A DNA stretch of 64,000 nt from positions 1-64,000 of the forward strand of contig NZ_JACOMF010000027.1 in assembly GCF_014283215.1 (NCBI RefSeq). The letters run 5' to 3'. Shown piece by piece: positions 33,490-42,731 of the stretch; position 1 is the first letter of the stretch; every line of letters starts with the position of its first letter. The DNA comes from Siccirubricoccus deserti. GTDB lineage: Bacteria > Pseudomonadota > Alphaproteobacteria > Acetobacterales > Acetobacteraceae. The position numbers and the translations under genes were made by a program. A model generated the notes under the pieces. The model worked only from the letters and a program-made list of their open reading frames with translations, made no database searches and was not told the origin of the DNA.

Positions 33490-35124
33490 TCAGACCTCGG
33501 GCCAGAAAACCGCGGCAAGCCGCAGATCCTCCCAGGCGGCAAGCGCGTGCTTGCGGGCGGGCAGGGCGCGCGCCGTGGCATAGCCCTCGACCGCGCCAAC
33601 CGCCCAGGCCGGCACCTTGCTGCCCAGCGAGGCGACCAGCCCGCGCGCCACGCTGGCGTCATTCGCCAGCCCCAGCGCTTCTTGCAGCGCCGCCAGCCGC
33701 TTCTGGAACCGCCGTGCCGACTTGCCGGGCCAGAGCGGGGCGAAGAGCTCGGCGGCGTAGCGCAGCCGCTTGGCCTCCAGCCGCAGCTCATGCAACGCCT
33801 CGGCGCCGTGCTCCGCGATATCCTCGCCCTTGTCGGCCAGCTTGCGCCACCGGCGATCGAGCAGCTGCGCGGCGAAATCCTCGAGCGGGGTGTCCGGCGG
33901 CAGCCGCGGCTTGGCATCCACCGCCGCCACCTGCCCGAGGGCACAGCCGATGCCATGCCATGGGCGTTGCAACAGCAGCGCCAGCCCGTCCAGCACCAGC
34001 AGGCGGAAGCCCGGCCCTTCCAGCTCCTGGCGTAGCGCCGCATAGGCTGTCTGGCGGCGCGCCTCCGCCGCCTTCAGCAGCGTGGCGATCCGCCGCTCGC
34101 CAGACAATGCCGCTGCCACCGCCGCGCCCATGCCGCCAAGGAAAACATCCCAGTCGCGCGCCGGTCCCAGCCGCGCCGCCAGGCGCTTCAGCCCGACATC
34201 GAACCCGTCCACCTCCGGGCAGCGCACCGCCGGCCGCAGCACCTTCAGCACCGAGCGTAGCCGGCGCAGCGCCACCCGCAGCTGGTGCACCCCCTCCGGT
34301 CCCTTGCCAAGCTGGCAGGCAGGAGCGTGGTGCAGCATTACCTCCAGCAGATGGCCCAGGGCGCTGAGCAGTGCCGCTTCCACCGTCGTCGCCGTGCCAA
34401 GATCCGGGGCGCCACGGCGGCGCGGTCGCGGCGTGGTGCCCTGGGCCAGGGCGCGGCCCGCCTCAGCCAGGGACGTATTCGGCGGCAGCAGCGGCACATC
34501 GGCCGCGAGGCTGCGAGCCAACGCCAGCACCGCCGCCGGCGGCCCTTCCAGCAGCAGCCGCGCCAGCGGCCGTTCGTCCGCCACGGCGCGGAGCTTGCCG
34601 GCCAGCAGCTCCGCCCGCACCGGGCCTTCCGGCAGGCGCAGCACCAGCAGGCTGCGGCGGCCGCTGAAGGCAGCGACCGGCACCAGCGGCGCATCCGGCA
34701 GGTCTTCCACCGCGACTTCGGGCGGGATGCCGGGGCGCCAGGGAAGGCCAGGCTCGGGCATCGACCACAGCAGCCGGGCCGGGCCGCGCCGGCCGCGTTC
34801 CAGCGCCAGCCCGGCGGCGGCCAGGGAACCCTTGGCGGTGTCCTGCCAGATAAGCTCCTCGGCCAGGCCACGGCTGCGCCCGTCGCGGTGCGCGGCGATC
34901 ACCGGGTGGCGCGGCAGCCGCGCCGCGGCGGCCGGGTCCAGCTCCAGCTCCAGCACCTGGCCGGCAGGCAGCAGCTCGGCAGGCGGGGCCTCGGCCGCAG
35001 GCGACAGTTCGGCGGTGGTGCCGGTGGGATCGAAGGTGTTCAGGCGGGTAGCTCCGCTGGCAGCAGGTCGCGCGGCGCCAGGAAGCGCACCAGCCGGCCG
35101 CCGCCAGGTTCGAGCTGGCGCCAA
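33490..35124 (-). CDS. CHAD domain protein with degenerate CYTH-like N-terminus
   Basis: Residues about 245-540 form a CHAD domain, a helical polyphosphate-binding module. It contains GVHQLRVALRRLRSVLKVLR and HELRLEAKRLRYAAELFAPL, the paired histidine/arginine repeats of the family. The first 200 residues are CYTH-like in layout (QVLELELDP, SLLVLRLPEGPVRAELLAG) but lack a clear ExExK, so triphosphatase activity is doubtful. The start is uncertain: TTG 35124 overlaps sixA by 85 bases; the coding similarity starts near 34980. Such proteins associate with polyphosphate granules. Confidence 0.8.
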   Translation of the reverse strand: MAPARTWRRPAGALPGAARPAASGATRLNTFDPTGTTAELSPAAEAPPAELLPAGQVLELELDPAAAARLPRHPVIAAHRDGRSRGLAEELIWQDTAKGSLAAAGLALERGRRGPARLLWSMPEPGLPWRPGIPPEVAVEDLPDAPLVPVAAFSGRRSLLVLRLPEGPVRAELLAGKLRAVADERPLARLLLEGPPAAVLALARSLAADVPLLPPNTSLAEAGRALAQGTTPRPRRRGAPDLGTATTVEAALLSALGHLLEVMLHHAPACQLGKGPEGVHQLRVALRRLRSVLKVLRPAVRCPEVDGFDVGLKRLAARLGPARDWDVFLGGMGAAVAAALSGERRIATLLKAAEARRQTAYAALRQELEGPGFRLLVLDGLALLLQRPWHGIGCALGQVAAVDAKPRLPPDTPLEDFAAQLLDRRWRKLADKGEDIAEHGAEALHELRLEAKRLRYAAELFAPLWPGKSARRFQKRLAALQEALGLANDASVARGLVASLGSKVPAWAVGAVEGYATARALPARKHALAAWEDLRLAAVFWPEV

Positions 35125-35612
35125 CTGGAGGCGATGGTGAACTCAGCCAGGGCTCCGGTTGGGTAGCCCTCGGTCAGGCGCTGCAGGTCGCGGCTTGGCC
35201 GGCCGGCGGCGCCTGCATGGGTGCCGGCCTGGGCGCCAGCCCCGGCCAGCGCCAGGGCCAGCTCGTGCAGGCCGGGGTTGTGGGCGAGGACGAGCAGGCT
35301 GCGGGCAGTCTCCGGCACCGCCTGGATCGCCTCCAGCAGCCGCGCCCAGGGGGCAAGGTAGAGTGCGTCCATCGGCTCGATCAGCGCGCCATCCTCGAAG
35401 GGGGTCAGCGCCTCCAAGGTCTGCAGGGTGCGGCGGGCGGAGGAGACCAGGACAATGTCGGGTGAAAGCCGCAGCTCCTGCATCGCCTGGGCAATGGCCG
35501 CGGCGGCACGACGGCCGCGAGCGTTGAGCGGCCGGGCATGGTCGGGCAGGCCCGGGTCGTCCCAGGAGGATTTGGCGTGCCGGAGCAGCATCAGCTGGCG
35601 CATCCCCCGCAT
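35040..35612 (-). CDS. sixA: SixA-type phosphohistidine phosphatase
   Basis: A 190-residue histidine phosphatase with RQLMLLRHAKSSWDDPGLPD (RHAKS catalytic motif) and VLAHNPGLHELALALAG (second catalytic histidine), the standard SixA layout. SixA removes phosphate from histidine in phosphotransfer proteins, notably NPr. ATG 35612 or 35603 can start it. Its 3' end overlaps the CHAD gene in another frame, suggesting the two are co-translated. Confidence 0.9.
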   Translation of the reverse strand: MRGMRQLMLLRHAKSSWDDPGLPDHARPLNARGRRAAAAIAQAMQELRLSPDIVLVSSARRTLQTLEALTPFEDGALIEPMDALYLAPWARLLEAIQAVPETARSLLVLAHNPGLHELALALAGAGAQAGTHAGAAGRPSRDLQRLTEGYPTGALAEFTIASSWRQLEPGGGRLVRFLAPRDLLPAELPA

Positions 35613-35862
35613 GGTGCCACGATCGGGCCAGAATGTCGTGCCCCTTGCAGTGGCGGCGCCGGAGGCATGTGGTGCGCCCCGCCGCCATGGCGGTAGCGGC
35701 GTGGGAGCCCTACATCAGGCCGGCATCGGCGCCGCCGGGCCGAGGCTGGCCGTCGCCGAACCCGCTCCGGGCGTGCATCGCCGATCCACTGACAAGGACC
35801 CCGCAGATGGCAGAGGCGACCGCAAGGCAATCCCCGACCCGCCGCCCGGCCGAGGCGCGCTG

Positions 35863-36495
35863 ATGCGAAGGGGCCGGGAGCCCGGCACCTGGCCGACCGT
35901 GCAGCGGCGCGCACTGCTGGCAGCCCTGCTGCCGCTTGCGGCCGCGGCGCATCCGGGCGAGCTGCGCCTTCGCATCCTGCGCGAGGGCTCGCCGATCGGC
36001 CTGCACCGCGTCATCTTCAACGAGGCTGATGGCGTGCTCTCCGCCCGCACCGAAGTGGATATCCAGGTGAAGCTGATGGGCATCACCGTCTTCCGCTTCC
36101 AGCACCGCTTCACCGAGGTCTGGGCCGATGGCCGGCTGCGCGACGCCACCTCCCGCCGCGACCGCAACGGCACGGTGACCGAGATGGTGGCGCGGGCCGA
36201 TGCCAATGGCATCCAGGTGCAGGGGCCGGAGGGCGCGCTGCGCCTGCCGGCCAATGCGGCGCCGCTGAGCTGGTGGGATGTGCGCCGCTTCGACGGCCGC
36301 CCGCTGTTTGCCAATGACACCGGCAAGCCGATGCGGCTGCGATTCTCCCATGCCGCGCTGGCCGATGGCGGGGCGCGCTGGAGCGTGACCGGCGAGGAGG
36401 AGAGCGAGGGGCGCTACGCCGCCGATGGCCGCTGGGTCGCCTGGAAGACCAAGGCCGAGGACGGTAGCACGGTGACTTATGAGCGGATCGGGTAA
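35863..36495 (+). CDS. DUF6134-like secreted protein
   Basis: A 210-residue protein with an N-terminal signal (VQRRALLAALLPLAAAAHP) and a beta-rich body: LRLRILREGSPIGLHRVIFN, DIQVKLMGITVFRFQHRFTE, PLSWWDVRRFDGRPLFAND and GRWVAWKTKAEDGSTVTYER. It resembles the DUF6134 group of periplasmic proteins; function unknown. No cysteines in the mature part. Upstream 250 bp back to sixA contain no gene. Confidence 0.7.
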   Translation: MRRGREPGTWPTVQRRALLAALLPLAAAAHPGELRLRILREGSPIGLHRVIFNEADGVLSARTEVDIQVKLMGITVFRFQHRFTEVWADGRLRDATSRRDRNGTVTEMVARADANGIQVQGPEGALRLPANAAPLSWWDVRRFDGRPLFANDTGKPMRLRFSHAALADGGARWSVTGEEESEGRYAADGRWVAWKTKAEDGSTVTYERIG

Positions 36496-36758
36496 CCGGC
36501 GGAGCGACCCCCGCTTGACCGCCGCTGCGCCGCGCGCAAGAGGCGGTGCGCCGGAGAGCCGGCCCATGCCCATCCCCCGCCATGCGATGGCCGAGGCGGA
36601 GCCGCTGCCGCATATTCGCGATATCAGCTTCCGCCCGCTAGCGATCGGCAGCGCTGGACGGCTGGATGATGTGCCGGGGTGGGCGCAGGTTCCGGCGATG
36701 GCGGAGCCGCTGCCCGGCCGGGGTCGATCGGCCGCGCCGAGCCAGGAGGGGAGAACCG

Positions 36759-37523
36759 ATGGCCTATGAATTCGAATGGATGCGCCTCACCGCCGAGGAA
36801 TTGCGTGCCCGCGCCGTCGAGGACGCGATGGTCATCATCCCCATCGCCTCGCTGGAGCAGCACGGCCCTCATCTGGCGACGGGCGTCGACATCATCCTCG
36901 GCACCGGCGTCGCCCATGCCACGGCGCAGCGCATCAGCGCCGCCGGCAGGCCGGTGGTGGTCACCCCCTGCGTCTGGACCGGCCTCGCCGAGCACCACAT
37001 GGCCTTCGGCGGCACCGTCACGCTGGAGTATGAGAGCTTCGCCGGCGTGCTTCGTGGCATTGTGAAATCGGCGGCGCGGCACGGCTTCAAGCGGGTGATG
37101 CTGCTGAACGGCCATGGCGGCAATGCCGAGGCGGTCGCCGTCGCCGCCACCGAATTCTCCGTCGAGTTCGGCATCAAGGTGGCCGGCGGCACCTATTGGC
37201 ATGTGGTGCCGGAGGTGATCGGTCCGCTGCTGGAGCGGCAGTCCGGGCTGATGCATGCCTGCGAGGCGGAGACCTCGATGATCATGCACCTCCGCCCCGA
37301 AAGCGTCCGCACCGAACGCCTGGCCGAGGCGCATGGCCCGATGTCGACCCGGGTCGAGGGTCAGCCGCCGGGTCTCGCCATGCGGCGGTCCTTCAAGGCG
37401 CTGTCGCCCTCGGGTGTGGTCGGCGATGCGCGCGCCGCGACCGCGGAGAAAGGCGAGAAGCTGCTGGCGGCGATCTCGGCGAAGATGGCCGAGGTGCTGC
37501 TGAACCCGAAGCTCTGGGCGTGA
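36759..37523 (+). CDS. creatininase-family amidohydrolase
   Basis: A 254-residue protein with the metal-binding motifs IASLEQHGPHLATGVDIILG, GLAEHHMAFGGTVTLEYESF, VMLLNGHGGNAEAVAVAA and LMHACEAETSMIMHLRPE, which match creatininases and related amidases (two-metal site). Substrate unknown; members cleave creatinine or cyclic/formyl amides. ATG 36759 follows AGGAGGGGAGA. A GNAT gene starts 24 bp later, likely one operon. Confidence 0.92.
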   Translation: MAYEFEWMRLTAEELRARAVEDAMVIIPIASLEQHGPHLATGVDIILGTGVAHATAQRISAAGRPVVVTPCVWTGLAEHHMAFGGTVTLEYESFAGVLRGIVKSAARHGFKRVMLLNGHGGNAEAVAVAATEFSVEFGIKVAGGTYWHVVPEVIGPLLERQSGLMHACEAETSMIMHLRPESVRTERLAEAHGPMSTRVEGQPPGLAMRRSFKALSPSGVVGDARAATAEKGEKLLAAISAKMAEVLLNPKLWA

Positions 37524-37547
37524 CGCGCCGCCTGCGAGGACCTGCCG

Positions 37548-38036
37548 ATGCCGGATGATCTGCCCGAGGACCCGCCGGTGCTGCGCGGCCATGCCGCCTG
37601 GGTGGCGCTCGCCACCCCGCCACCCGGCATCAGCGTTGCACGGGAGGAGGGAAGGCTGGATCCGGCGGAGTTCATCGCCGTGGTCCGCGCCTCCGGCCTC
37701 GGCCGGCCGGTGAATGATCCGGCGCGCATGGCGCGGATGCTGGCCGGTGCCAATCTGGTGGTGACGGCGCGTGACGCGACGGGGCGGCTGGTTGGGGTCG
37801 CCCGCAGCCTCAGCGATTTCGCCTATGCCTGCTACCTCTCGGACCTCTGCGTCGATCCGGGCTTCGAAGGGCGCGGCATCGGCCGGGCGTTGATCGCCGA
37901 GACCAAGCGGATCATCGGGCCGGAATGCATGCTGCTGCTGCTTTCCGCGCCGAAGCCGATGAGCTGGTATCCGACGCTCGGGATGGAGCGGGTGGCGAAT
38001 GGCTTCATCATCCGCCGCGACGACCCACCGGTGTAG
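37548..38036 (+). CDS. GNAT-family N-acetyltransferase
   Basis: A 162-residue acetyltransferase with the acetyl-CoA loop in DLCVDPGFEGRGIGRALIAE and the beta-bulge SDFAYACYLSDLCVD. The C-terminal LSAPKPMSWYPTLGMERVAN segment is common in this subfamily. Acceptor unknown. It follows the creatininase gene and converges on a Bug gene with a six-base gap. Confidence 0.85.
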   Translation: MPDDLPEDPPVLRGHAAWVALATPPPGISVAREEGRLDPAEFIAVVRASGLGRPVNDPARMARMLAGANLVVTARDATGRLVGVARSLSDFAYACYLSDLCVDPGFEGRGIGRALIAETKRIIGPECMLLLLSAPKPMSWYPTLGMERVANGFIIRRDDPPV

Positions 38037-38042
38037 ATCGAG

Positions 38043-39011
38043 CTACTCGATCCGTAGATTGGCGGCCCGGATCACCGTGCCCCATTTCTCCAGCTCCTGG
38101 CCGAGCAGGGCGGTGAATTGCGCGGGGTCCCGGGTCCAGACCGTGGCGCCGGCGCGGCGGATGCGCTCCGCCGTCTCGGCACCGGTGGCGATGCGGATGA
38201 TCGCGGCCCCGAGCCGATCGCGGATTGCCGCCGGCAGCCGCCCCGGGCCGACGAAACCGAACCAGACATAGACCTCGTAGCCGGGGAAGCCGGCCTCCTG
38301 AAAGGTCGGCACATCCGGCATGGCCGGATCGCGCTCGCTGCCGGTGACGGCCAGCGCCCGTAGCCGCCCGCCTTCGACATGCGGCAGGGTGTTCGGCAGA
38401 TTGTCGATGCTGAAGTCCAGCCGCCCGGCGATCAGATCGGCCAGCCCCGGCGCGCTGCCGCGATAGGGGACATGGGCGATGTCGGTGCCGGTGCGGTGCT
38501 TGAACAGCTCGGCCGCCAGATGCGGGCTGCTGCCGGCGCCGGAGCTGGCGTAGCTCAGCTTGCCGGGCGTCGCCCTGGCCTGCTCGACCAACTGGGCCAG
38601 GGTGCGGAAGGGGCTGGCGGCCGGGACCACCAGTGCATTCATCACCCGGGCGCAGACCGCGAGCGGGGTCAGATCCTGCCGCGGATCATAGCCGGTATTG
38701 GCGAAGAGGAAGGGATTCATCGCCAGGTTGGCGGTATTCGCCACCGCGATCAGCTGCCCGTCCGGCGCCGCCTGCGCCGTGGCGGCGATGGCGAGCGACC
38801 CGCTGGCGCCCGGCCGGTTCTCGACCAGCCCATGCTGGCCGAGCACATCGCCCAGCCGCTCGCCGATCAGCCGGGCCAAGGTGTCGTTGATGGCGCCCGG
38901 GGTATAGGGCACCAGGATGCGGATCGGCCGGTCCGGCGACCACCCCTGGGCCAGCGCGGGTGCCGCCAGCAGGGCAGGGGTGGCCAGCAGGCTGCGGCGA
39001 AGGATGGTCAT
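38043..39011 (-). CDS. Bug / TctC-type binding protein
   Basis: A 322-residue periplasmic receptor with signal peptide ending ALAQGW. RILVPYTPGAINDTLARLIG is the ligand-loop region, LVENRPGASGSLAIAATAQA and LSYASSGAGSSPHLAAELFK are conserved family blocks. ATG 39011 was taken as start; the longer open frame upstream belongs to the ligase gene. It is the last gene of the Bug-SDR-dehydrogenase-ligase-Bug run, 47 bp after the ligase stop. Confidence 0.9.
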   Translation of the reverse strand: MTILRRSLLATPALLAAPALAQGWSPDRPIRILVPYTPGAINDTLARLIGERLGDVLGQHGLVENRPGASGSLAIAATAQAAPDGQLIAVANTANLAMNPFLFANTGYDPRQDLTPLAVCARVMNALVVPAASPFRTLAQLVEQARATPGKLSYASSGAGSSPHLAAELFKHRTGTDIAHVPYRGSAPGLADLIAGRLDFSIDNLPNTLPHVEGGRLRALAVTGSERDPAMPDVPTFQEAGFPGYEVYVWFGFVGPGRLPAAIRDRLGAAIIRIATGAETAERIRRAGATVWTRDPAQFTALLGQELEKWGTVIRAANLRIE

Positions 39012-39058
39012 GGAAGCCTCTCCCGATATCGTTGCCGGGGAGGCTACATCATCTTTTC

Positions 39059-40672
39059 CTAGGCGCGCAGCCGCTGCCGCAGCTCGAATTTCTGGATCTT
39101 GCCGGTGGAGGTCTTCGGCAGCGGCCCGAAGCTCACCCGCTTCGGGCATTTGAAATGGGCAAGGCGCTCGCGGCACCAGGCGATGACCTCGGCCTCGGTC
39201 GGCGGGGTGGCGCCGGGGGTGGGGGTGACGAAGGCGTGCGGCACCTCGCCCCATTTCGCGTCGGGCACCGCCACCACCGCGGCTTCCATGATGGCGGGAT
39301 GGGCGTAGAGCACCTCCTCCACCTCCAGGGTCGAGATGTTCTCGCCGCCGCTGATGACGATGTCCTTGGCCCGGTCCTTCACCTCGATGTAGCCGTCCGG
39401 GTGCATCACCCCGAGGTCGCCGGTGTGGAACCAGCCGCCGGAGAAGGCGGCCTCATTGGCACGGGGGTTACGCAGGTAGCCCTTCATCACGGTGTTGCCG
39501 CGCAGCATCACCTCGCCGAGGGTCGCGCCATCCGCCGGCACCGGCGCCATGGTTGTGGCGTCCAGCACCGCGGCCTCCTCCAGCAGCGGGTGGTTCACGC
39601 CCTGGCGTGCCATGAAGGCGGATTTCTCCACCATCGGCATCTCGTCGAGGCCGGGCTGCCACAGGCAGATGGTCGCCGGGCCGTAGCATTCGGTCAGTCC
39701 GTAGAGATGCGTCACCGCGAAGCCGAGCGCTTCCATCCCGGCGATGACGGTGGAGGGCGGCGCGGCGCCGCCGGTGGCGATGGCGACGCTGTGGGCGAAG
39801 CTGCGCTTCTGCTCGGCCGGCGCATGGATCAGCATGGTGAGCACGACGGGCGCGGCGCACATATGCGTCACGCCATGCTCGGCGATGGCGGCGAAGATCG
39901 CCCCGGCCTCGACCCGGCGCAGGCAGACATGGGTAGCGCCCTGCAGGGTGACGGCCCAGGTGTAGGTCCAGCCGTTGCAGTGGAACATCGGCAGCGTCCA
40001 GAGGTAGACGCTGCGTGGCGTGAGATTGAAGGCCAGAGCATTGCCGCAGGCGTTGAGATAGGCGCCGCGGTGATGCGCGACGACACCCTTCGGGTCGCCG
40101 GTGGTTCCCGAGGTGTAGGAGAGGCTGATCGCCTCCCACTCATCCTCCGGCATGCGGTAGGGCGCGGCAGGATCGCCGCCGGCGAGGAATTCCTCGTAGC
40201 CGATGCCGCCCGTCGACTCCGTGCCCGGCGCCTCGCTGTCGGTGATGCCGATGACGAGCGGCGCATCCGGAACCTCCGCCAGCGCGGCACGCGCCGTGGC
40301 GGCCCATTCGCTGTCGACCAGGAAGGCCCGCGCCCCGGAGTGCCGCAGGATGAAGCCGATCGCTGCCGCATCCAGCCGGATGTTCACCGTGCAGATCACC
40401 GCCCCGGCCATCGGGATGCCGTAGTGCGCCTCCAGCATCTCCGGCGTGTTCGGTGCCAGGATCGCCACCACGTCGCCGGGCCGGATGCCCGCCCGGCTCA
40501 GCGCCGAGGCCAGACGCCGGGCGCGTCCGAACATCTCCGCATAGGTCAGGCGTCGCGCGCCATGGATGACGGCGACGCGCCGCGGGTAGATCCGCGCCGC
40601 CCGCGCCAGGAAGGAGATGGGCGAGAGCGGCACATGGTTGGCGGCCAGCCGCGGCAGGTCGGCGTCATCCAC
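39059..40672 (-). CDS. acyl-CoA synthetase (AMP-forming)
   Basis: A 537-residue ANL-superfamily ligase with the ATP-binding LSYTSGTTGDPKGVVAHHRG, the HLYGLTECYGPATICLW block, WFHTGDLGVMHPDGYIEVKD and the C-terminal catalytic lysine in LPKTSTGKIQKFELR. It activates a carboxylic acid to its CoA ester. The start is GTG 40672, overlapping the dehydrogenase stop by eight bases (GTGGATGA), so translation is coupled. Substrate unknown; with dehydrogenase, SDR and carboxylate receptors it forms a complete uptake-and-activation module. Confidence 0.92.
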   Translation of the reverse strand: MDDADLPRLAANHVPLSPISFLARAARIYPRRVAVIHGARRLTYAEMFGRARRLASALSRAGIRPGDVVAILAPNTPEMLEAHYGIPMAGAVICTVNIRLDAAAIGFILRHSGARAFLVDSEWAATARAALAEVPDAPLVIGITDSEAPGTESTGGIGYEEFLAGGDPAAPYRMPEDEWEAISLSYTSGTTGDPKGVVAHHRGAYLNACGNALAFNLTPRSVYLWTLPMFHCNGWTYTWAVTLQGATHVCLRRVEAGAIFAAIAEHGVTHMCAAPVVLTMLIHAPAEQKRSFAHSVAIATGGAAPPSTVIAGMEALGFAVTHLYGLTECYGPATICLWQPGLDEMPMVEKSAFMARQGVNHPLLEEAAVLDATTMAPVPADGATLGEVMLRGNTVMKGYLRNPRANEAAFSGGWFHTGDLGVMHPDGYIEVKDRAKDIVISGGENISTLEVEEVLYAHPAIMEAAVVAVPDAKWGEVPHAFVTPTPGATPPTEAEVIAWCRERLAHFKCPKRVSFGPLPKTSTGKIQKFELRQRLRA

Positions 40673-41873
40673 CGTAGGACCCCCATTGGTAGAAATCCTT
40701 GCCCAGGCGGCGCAGGAAATTCGCCAGCACCATGCGATGCACCTCGCTCGCGCCATCCACCAGCCGTGCCTGGCGGGCGTAGCGGTACATCCACTCCAGC
40801 GGGGTGTCCTTAGAATAGCCGCGGGCGCCGAGCAGCTGCAGCGAGGTGTCGACCGCCTTCTGAAGCGCATCGGCGGCGACGATCTTTGCCATCGAGATCT
40901 CCTTGCGCGCAAGGCTCCCCTGGTCCAGCAGCCAGGCGGCACGCATGGTCAGCAGCCGGCCGATGTCGAGCTCCATCGCCGCCTGGCCGATCATCTGCTG
41001 CACGCTCTCCTTCTCGGCCAGCGTCGTGCCGAAGCTGCGGCGCTGCTCGATATGCGCAGCGGCGATCTCGAGGGCGCGGCGGCCCATGCCAGTCCAGCGC
41101 ATGCAATGGGTGAGGCGGGCCGGGCCGAGGCGGATCTGCGTCATCCGCAGCCCGTCGCCGACGCCCATCAGCACATTGTCGTCGGTAACCTCCAGCCCAT
41201 CGAACTCCAGCTCGCAATGCCCGCCATGCTCCTCCGGCCCCATGATCGGAATGCGACGGGTGATCCGCCAGCCCGGCTGGTCGGCATGGAAGAGGAAGGC
41301 GGTGAGGCCGGTGCGGTTGTCACCCGAGGTGCGCGCCATCAGGATGAAGTGCTTCGCCTCGCCGGCGCCGGTGATGAAGTGCTTGCGGCCGCTGATGACC
41401 CAGCGATCGTTCCCCTTGCGCTCGGCCTTGGTGTAGGTCATCGAGGGATCGCTGCCGGCACCGTCCGGCTCGGTCATGGCGAAGCTCGACTGCACCTCGC
41501 CATCGATGATCGGCTGCAGCCAGCGCGCCTTCTGCGCCTCGGTGCCGACCATGTTCAGCACGCGCATGTTGCCGTCGTCCGGTGCTGCGGCATGGAAGAC
41601 GACGGGGCCGAAGATGCTGCGGTTCATCTCCTCGTAGCAGGCGGCGAGGCCGGTCATCGGCAGCCCGCCGCCGCCGCGCTCCTTCGGCATCTGCAGAGCC
41701 CAGAGCCCTTCGGCCTTGGCCTCGGCCCGCAGCCGCGCCAGCAGCGGCTTGGCGATGTTCTGGTGCTCGTCATAGCTCGCCGGATCGGCTTCCAGCGGAA
41801 TCAGCTTCGTCTCGACCAAGGCGCGGATGCGCTGGGCGATGTCGGTGATCTCGGGGGGAAGGCTGAAGTCCAT
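40665..41873 (-). CDS. acyl-CoA dehydrogenase
   Basis: A 402-residue flavin-dependent acyl-CoA dehydrogenase. SSFAMTEPDGAGSDPSMTYT binds FAD, NDRWVISGRKHFITGAGEAK follows, RRSFGTTLAEKESVQQMIGQ is the conserved arginine/glutamine region, and LVDGASEVHRMVLANFLRRL ends the domain. It resembles the ACAD10/11-like branch, which uses long or 4-hydroxy acyl chains; that assignment is tentative. Spacing to the SDR gene is ten bases, so cotranscription is near certain. Confidence 0.93.
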   Translation of the reverse strand: MDFSLPPEITDIAQRIRALVETKLIPLEADPASYDEHQNIAKPLLARLRAEAKAEGLWALQMPKERGGGGLPMTGLAACYEEMNRSIFGPVVFHAAAPDDGNMRVLNMVGTEAQKARWLQPIIDGEVQSSFAMTEPDGAGSDPSMTYTKAERKGNDRWVISGRKHFITGAGEAKHFILMARTSGDNRTGLTAFLFHADQPGWRITRRIPIMGPEEHGGHCELEFDGLEVTDDNVLMGVGDGLRMTQIRLGPARLTHCMRWTGMGRRALEIAAAHIEQRRSFGTTLAEKESVQQMIGQAAMELDIGRLLTMRAAWLLDQGSLARKEISMAKIVAADALQKAVDTSLQLLGARGYSKDTPLEWMYRYARQARLVDGASEVHRMVLANFLRRLGKDFYQWGSYGG

Positions 41874-41883
41874 CGGTACAATC

Positions 41884-42663
41884 CTACAGGGCGTTCACGG
41901 AATGCCCGCCATCCACCACCAGCGCCGCGCCGGTCATATGCGCGCCGGCGGCGGAGGCGAGCAGCAGCAGCGGGCCGGTGAGATCCTCGGGCTGGCCGAG
42001 CCGGCGCTGCGGCACCCGCCTGACCACCGCCTGCCCGGCCTCGGAGGCGAAGAACTCGGTGTTGATCGGCGTCTCGATATAGCCGGGGCAGAGCGCATTC
42101 ACCCGGATGCCATGGCGTGCCCATTCCACCGCGAGTTGCTTCGTCAACTGCACCAGCCCGGCCTTGGAGGCGGTGTAGCCGGCAACCCCCATCAGGATGC
42201 GCAGGCCGCCGACCGAGGCGATGTTGATGATGCTGCCCGGCCGCTTCGCTGCGACCAGCCGCCGCGCCGCTTCCGTCGCCACCAGGAAGCAGCCGCGCAG
42301 GTTGACGTCCAGCACGCCGTCCCAGTCCTCGGCGGTCTGCTGCAACGCCGGCTTGGTCACCGCGATGCCGGCATTGTTGACGATGATATCACAGGGGCCG
42401 AAGGCGGCTTCGGCGGCGGTGAAGGCGCCGGCGACGCTGGCCGGGTCGGTCACGTCCAGCGGCACCGCGAGGGCGCCCTCGCCGAGTTCGGCGGCGAGGG
42501 CGGCAAGCGCCTCCGCCCGCCGTGCGGCGAGTACCACCCGGCCGCCGGCGGCATGCAGCACCCGGGCGAAATGCGCGCCCAGCGCGCCGGAGGCGCCGGT
42601 GACGAAGGCCGTTCGGCCGGACAGCGAGAATAATTCGGCAGATGTCATGCTGGCAGCGGGCAT
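41884..42663 (-). CDS. short-chain dehydrogenase/reductase
   Basis: A 259-residue classical SDR: FVTGASGALGAHFARVLHAA binds the nucleotide, IIVNNAGIAVTKPALQQ the core, SVGGLRILMGVAGYTASKAG contains the Ser-Tyr-Lys catalytic set, and CPGYIETPINTEFF follows. It oxidises or reduces a hydroxy/keto acyl intermediate. ATG 42663 has an AGGG upstream; ATG 42648 is an alternative. It is first or second in the run that ends with the Bug gene at 38043. Confidence 0.9.
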   Translation of the reverse strand: MPAASMTSAELFSLSGRTAFVTGASGALGAHFARVLHAAGGRVVLAARRAEALAALAAELGEGALAVPLDVTDPASVAGAFTAAEAAFGPCDIIVNNAGIAVTKPALQQTAEDWDGVLDVNLRGCFLVATEAARRLVAAKRPGSIINIASVGGLRILMGVAGYTASKAGLVQLTKQLAVEWARHGIRVNALCPGYIETPINTEFFASEAGQAVVRRVPQRRLGQPEDLTGPLLLLASAAGAHMTGAALVVDGGHSVNAL

Positions 42664-42731
42664 TGCGCCCTGTTTCCCCGGTCGTTGGTGGGGCCATTTG
42701 GCCACCGCCGCCGGGGTGCCGCAAGCTGCCC

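Noticed and set aside
36496-36758. Plus-strand 96-residue frame before the creatininase gene
   Set aside because: No family features, and it runs out of frame into the creatininase start; treated as intergenic.
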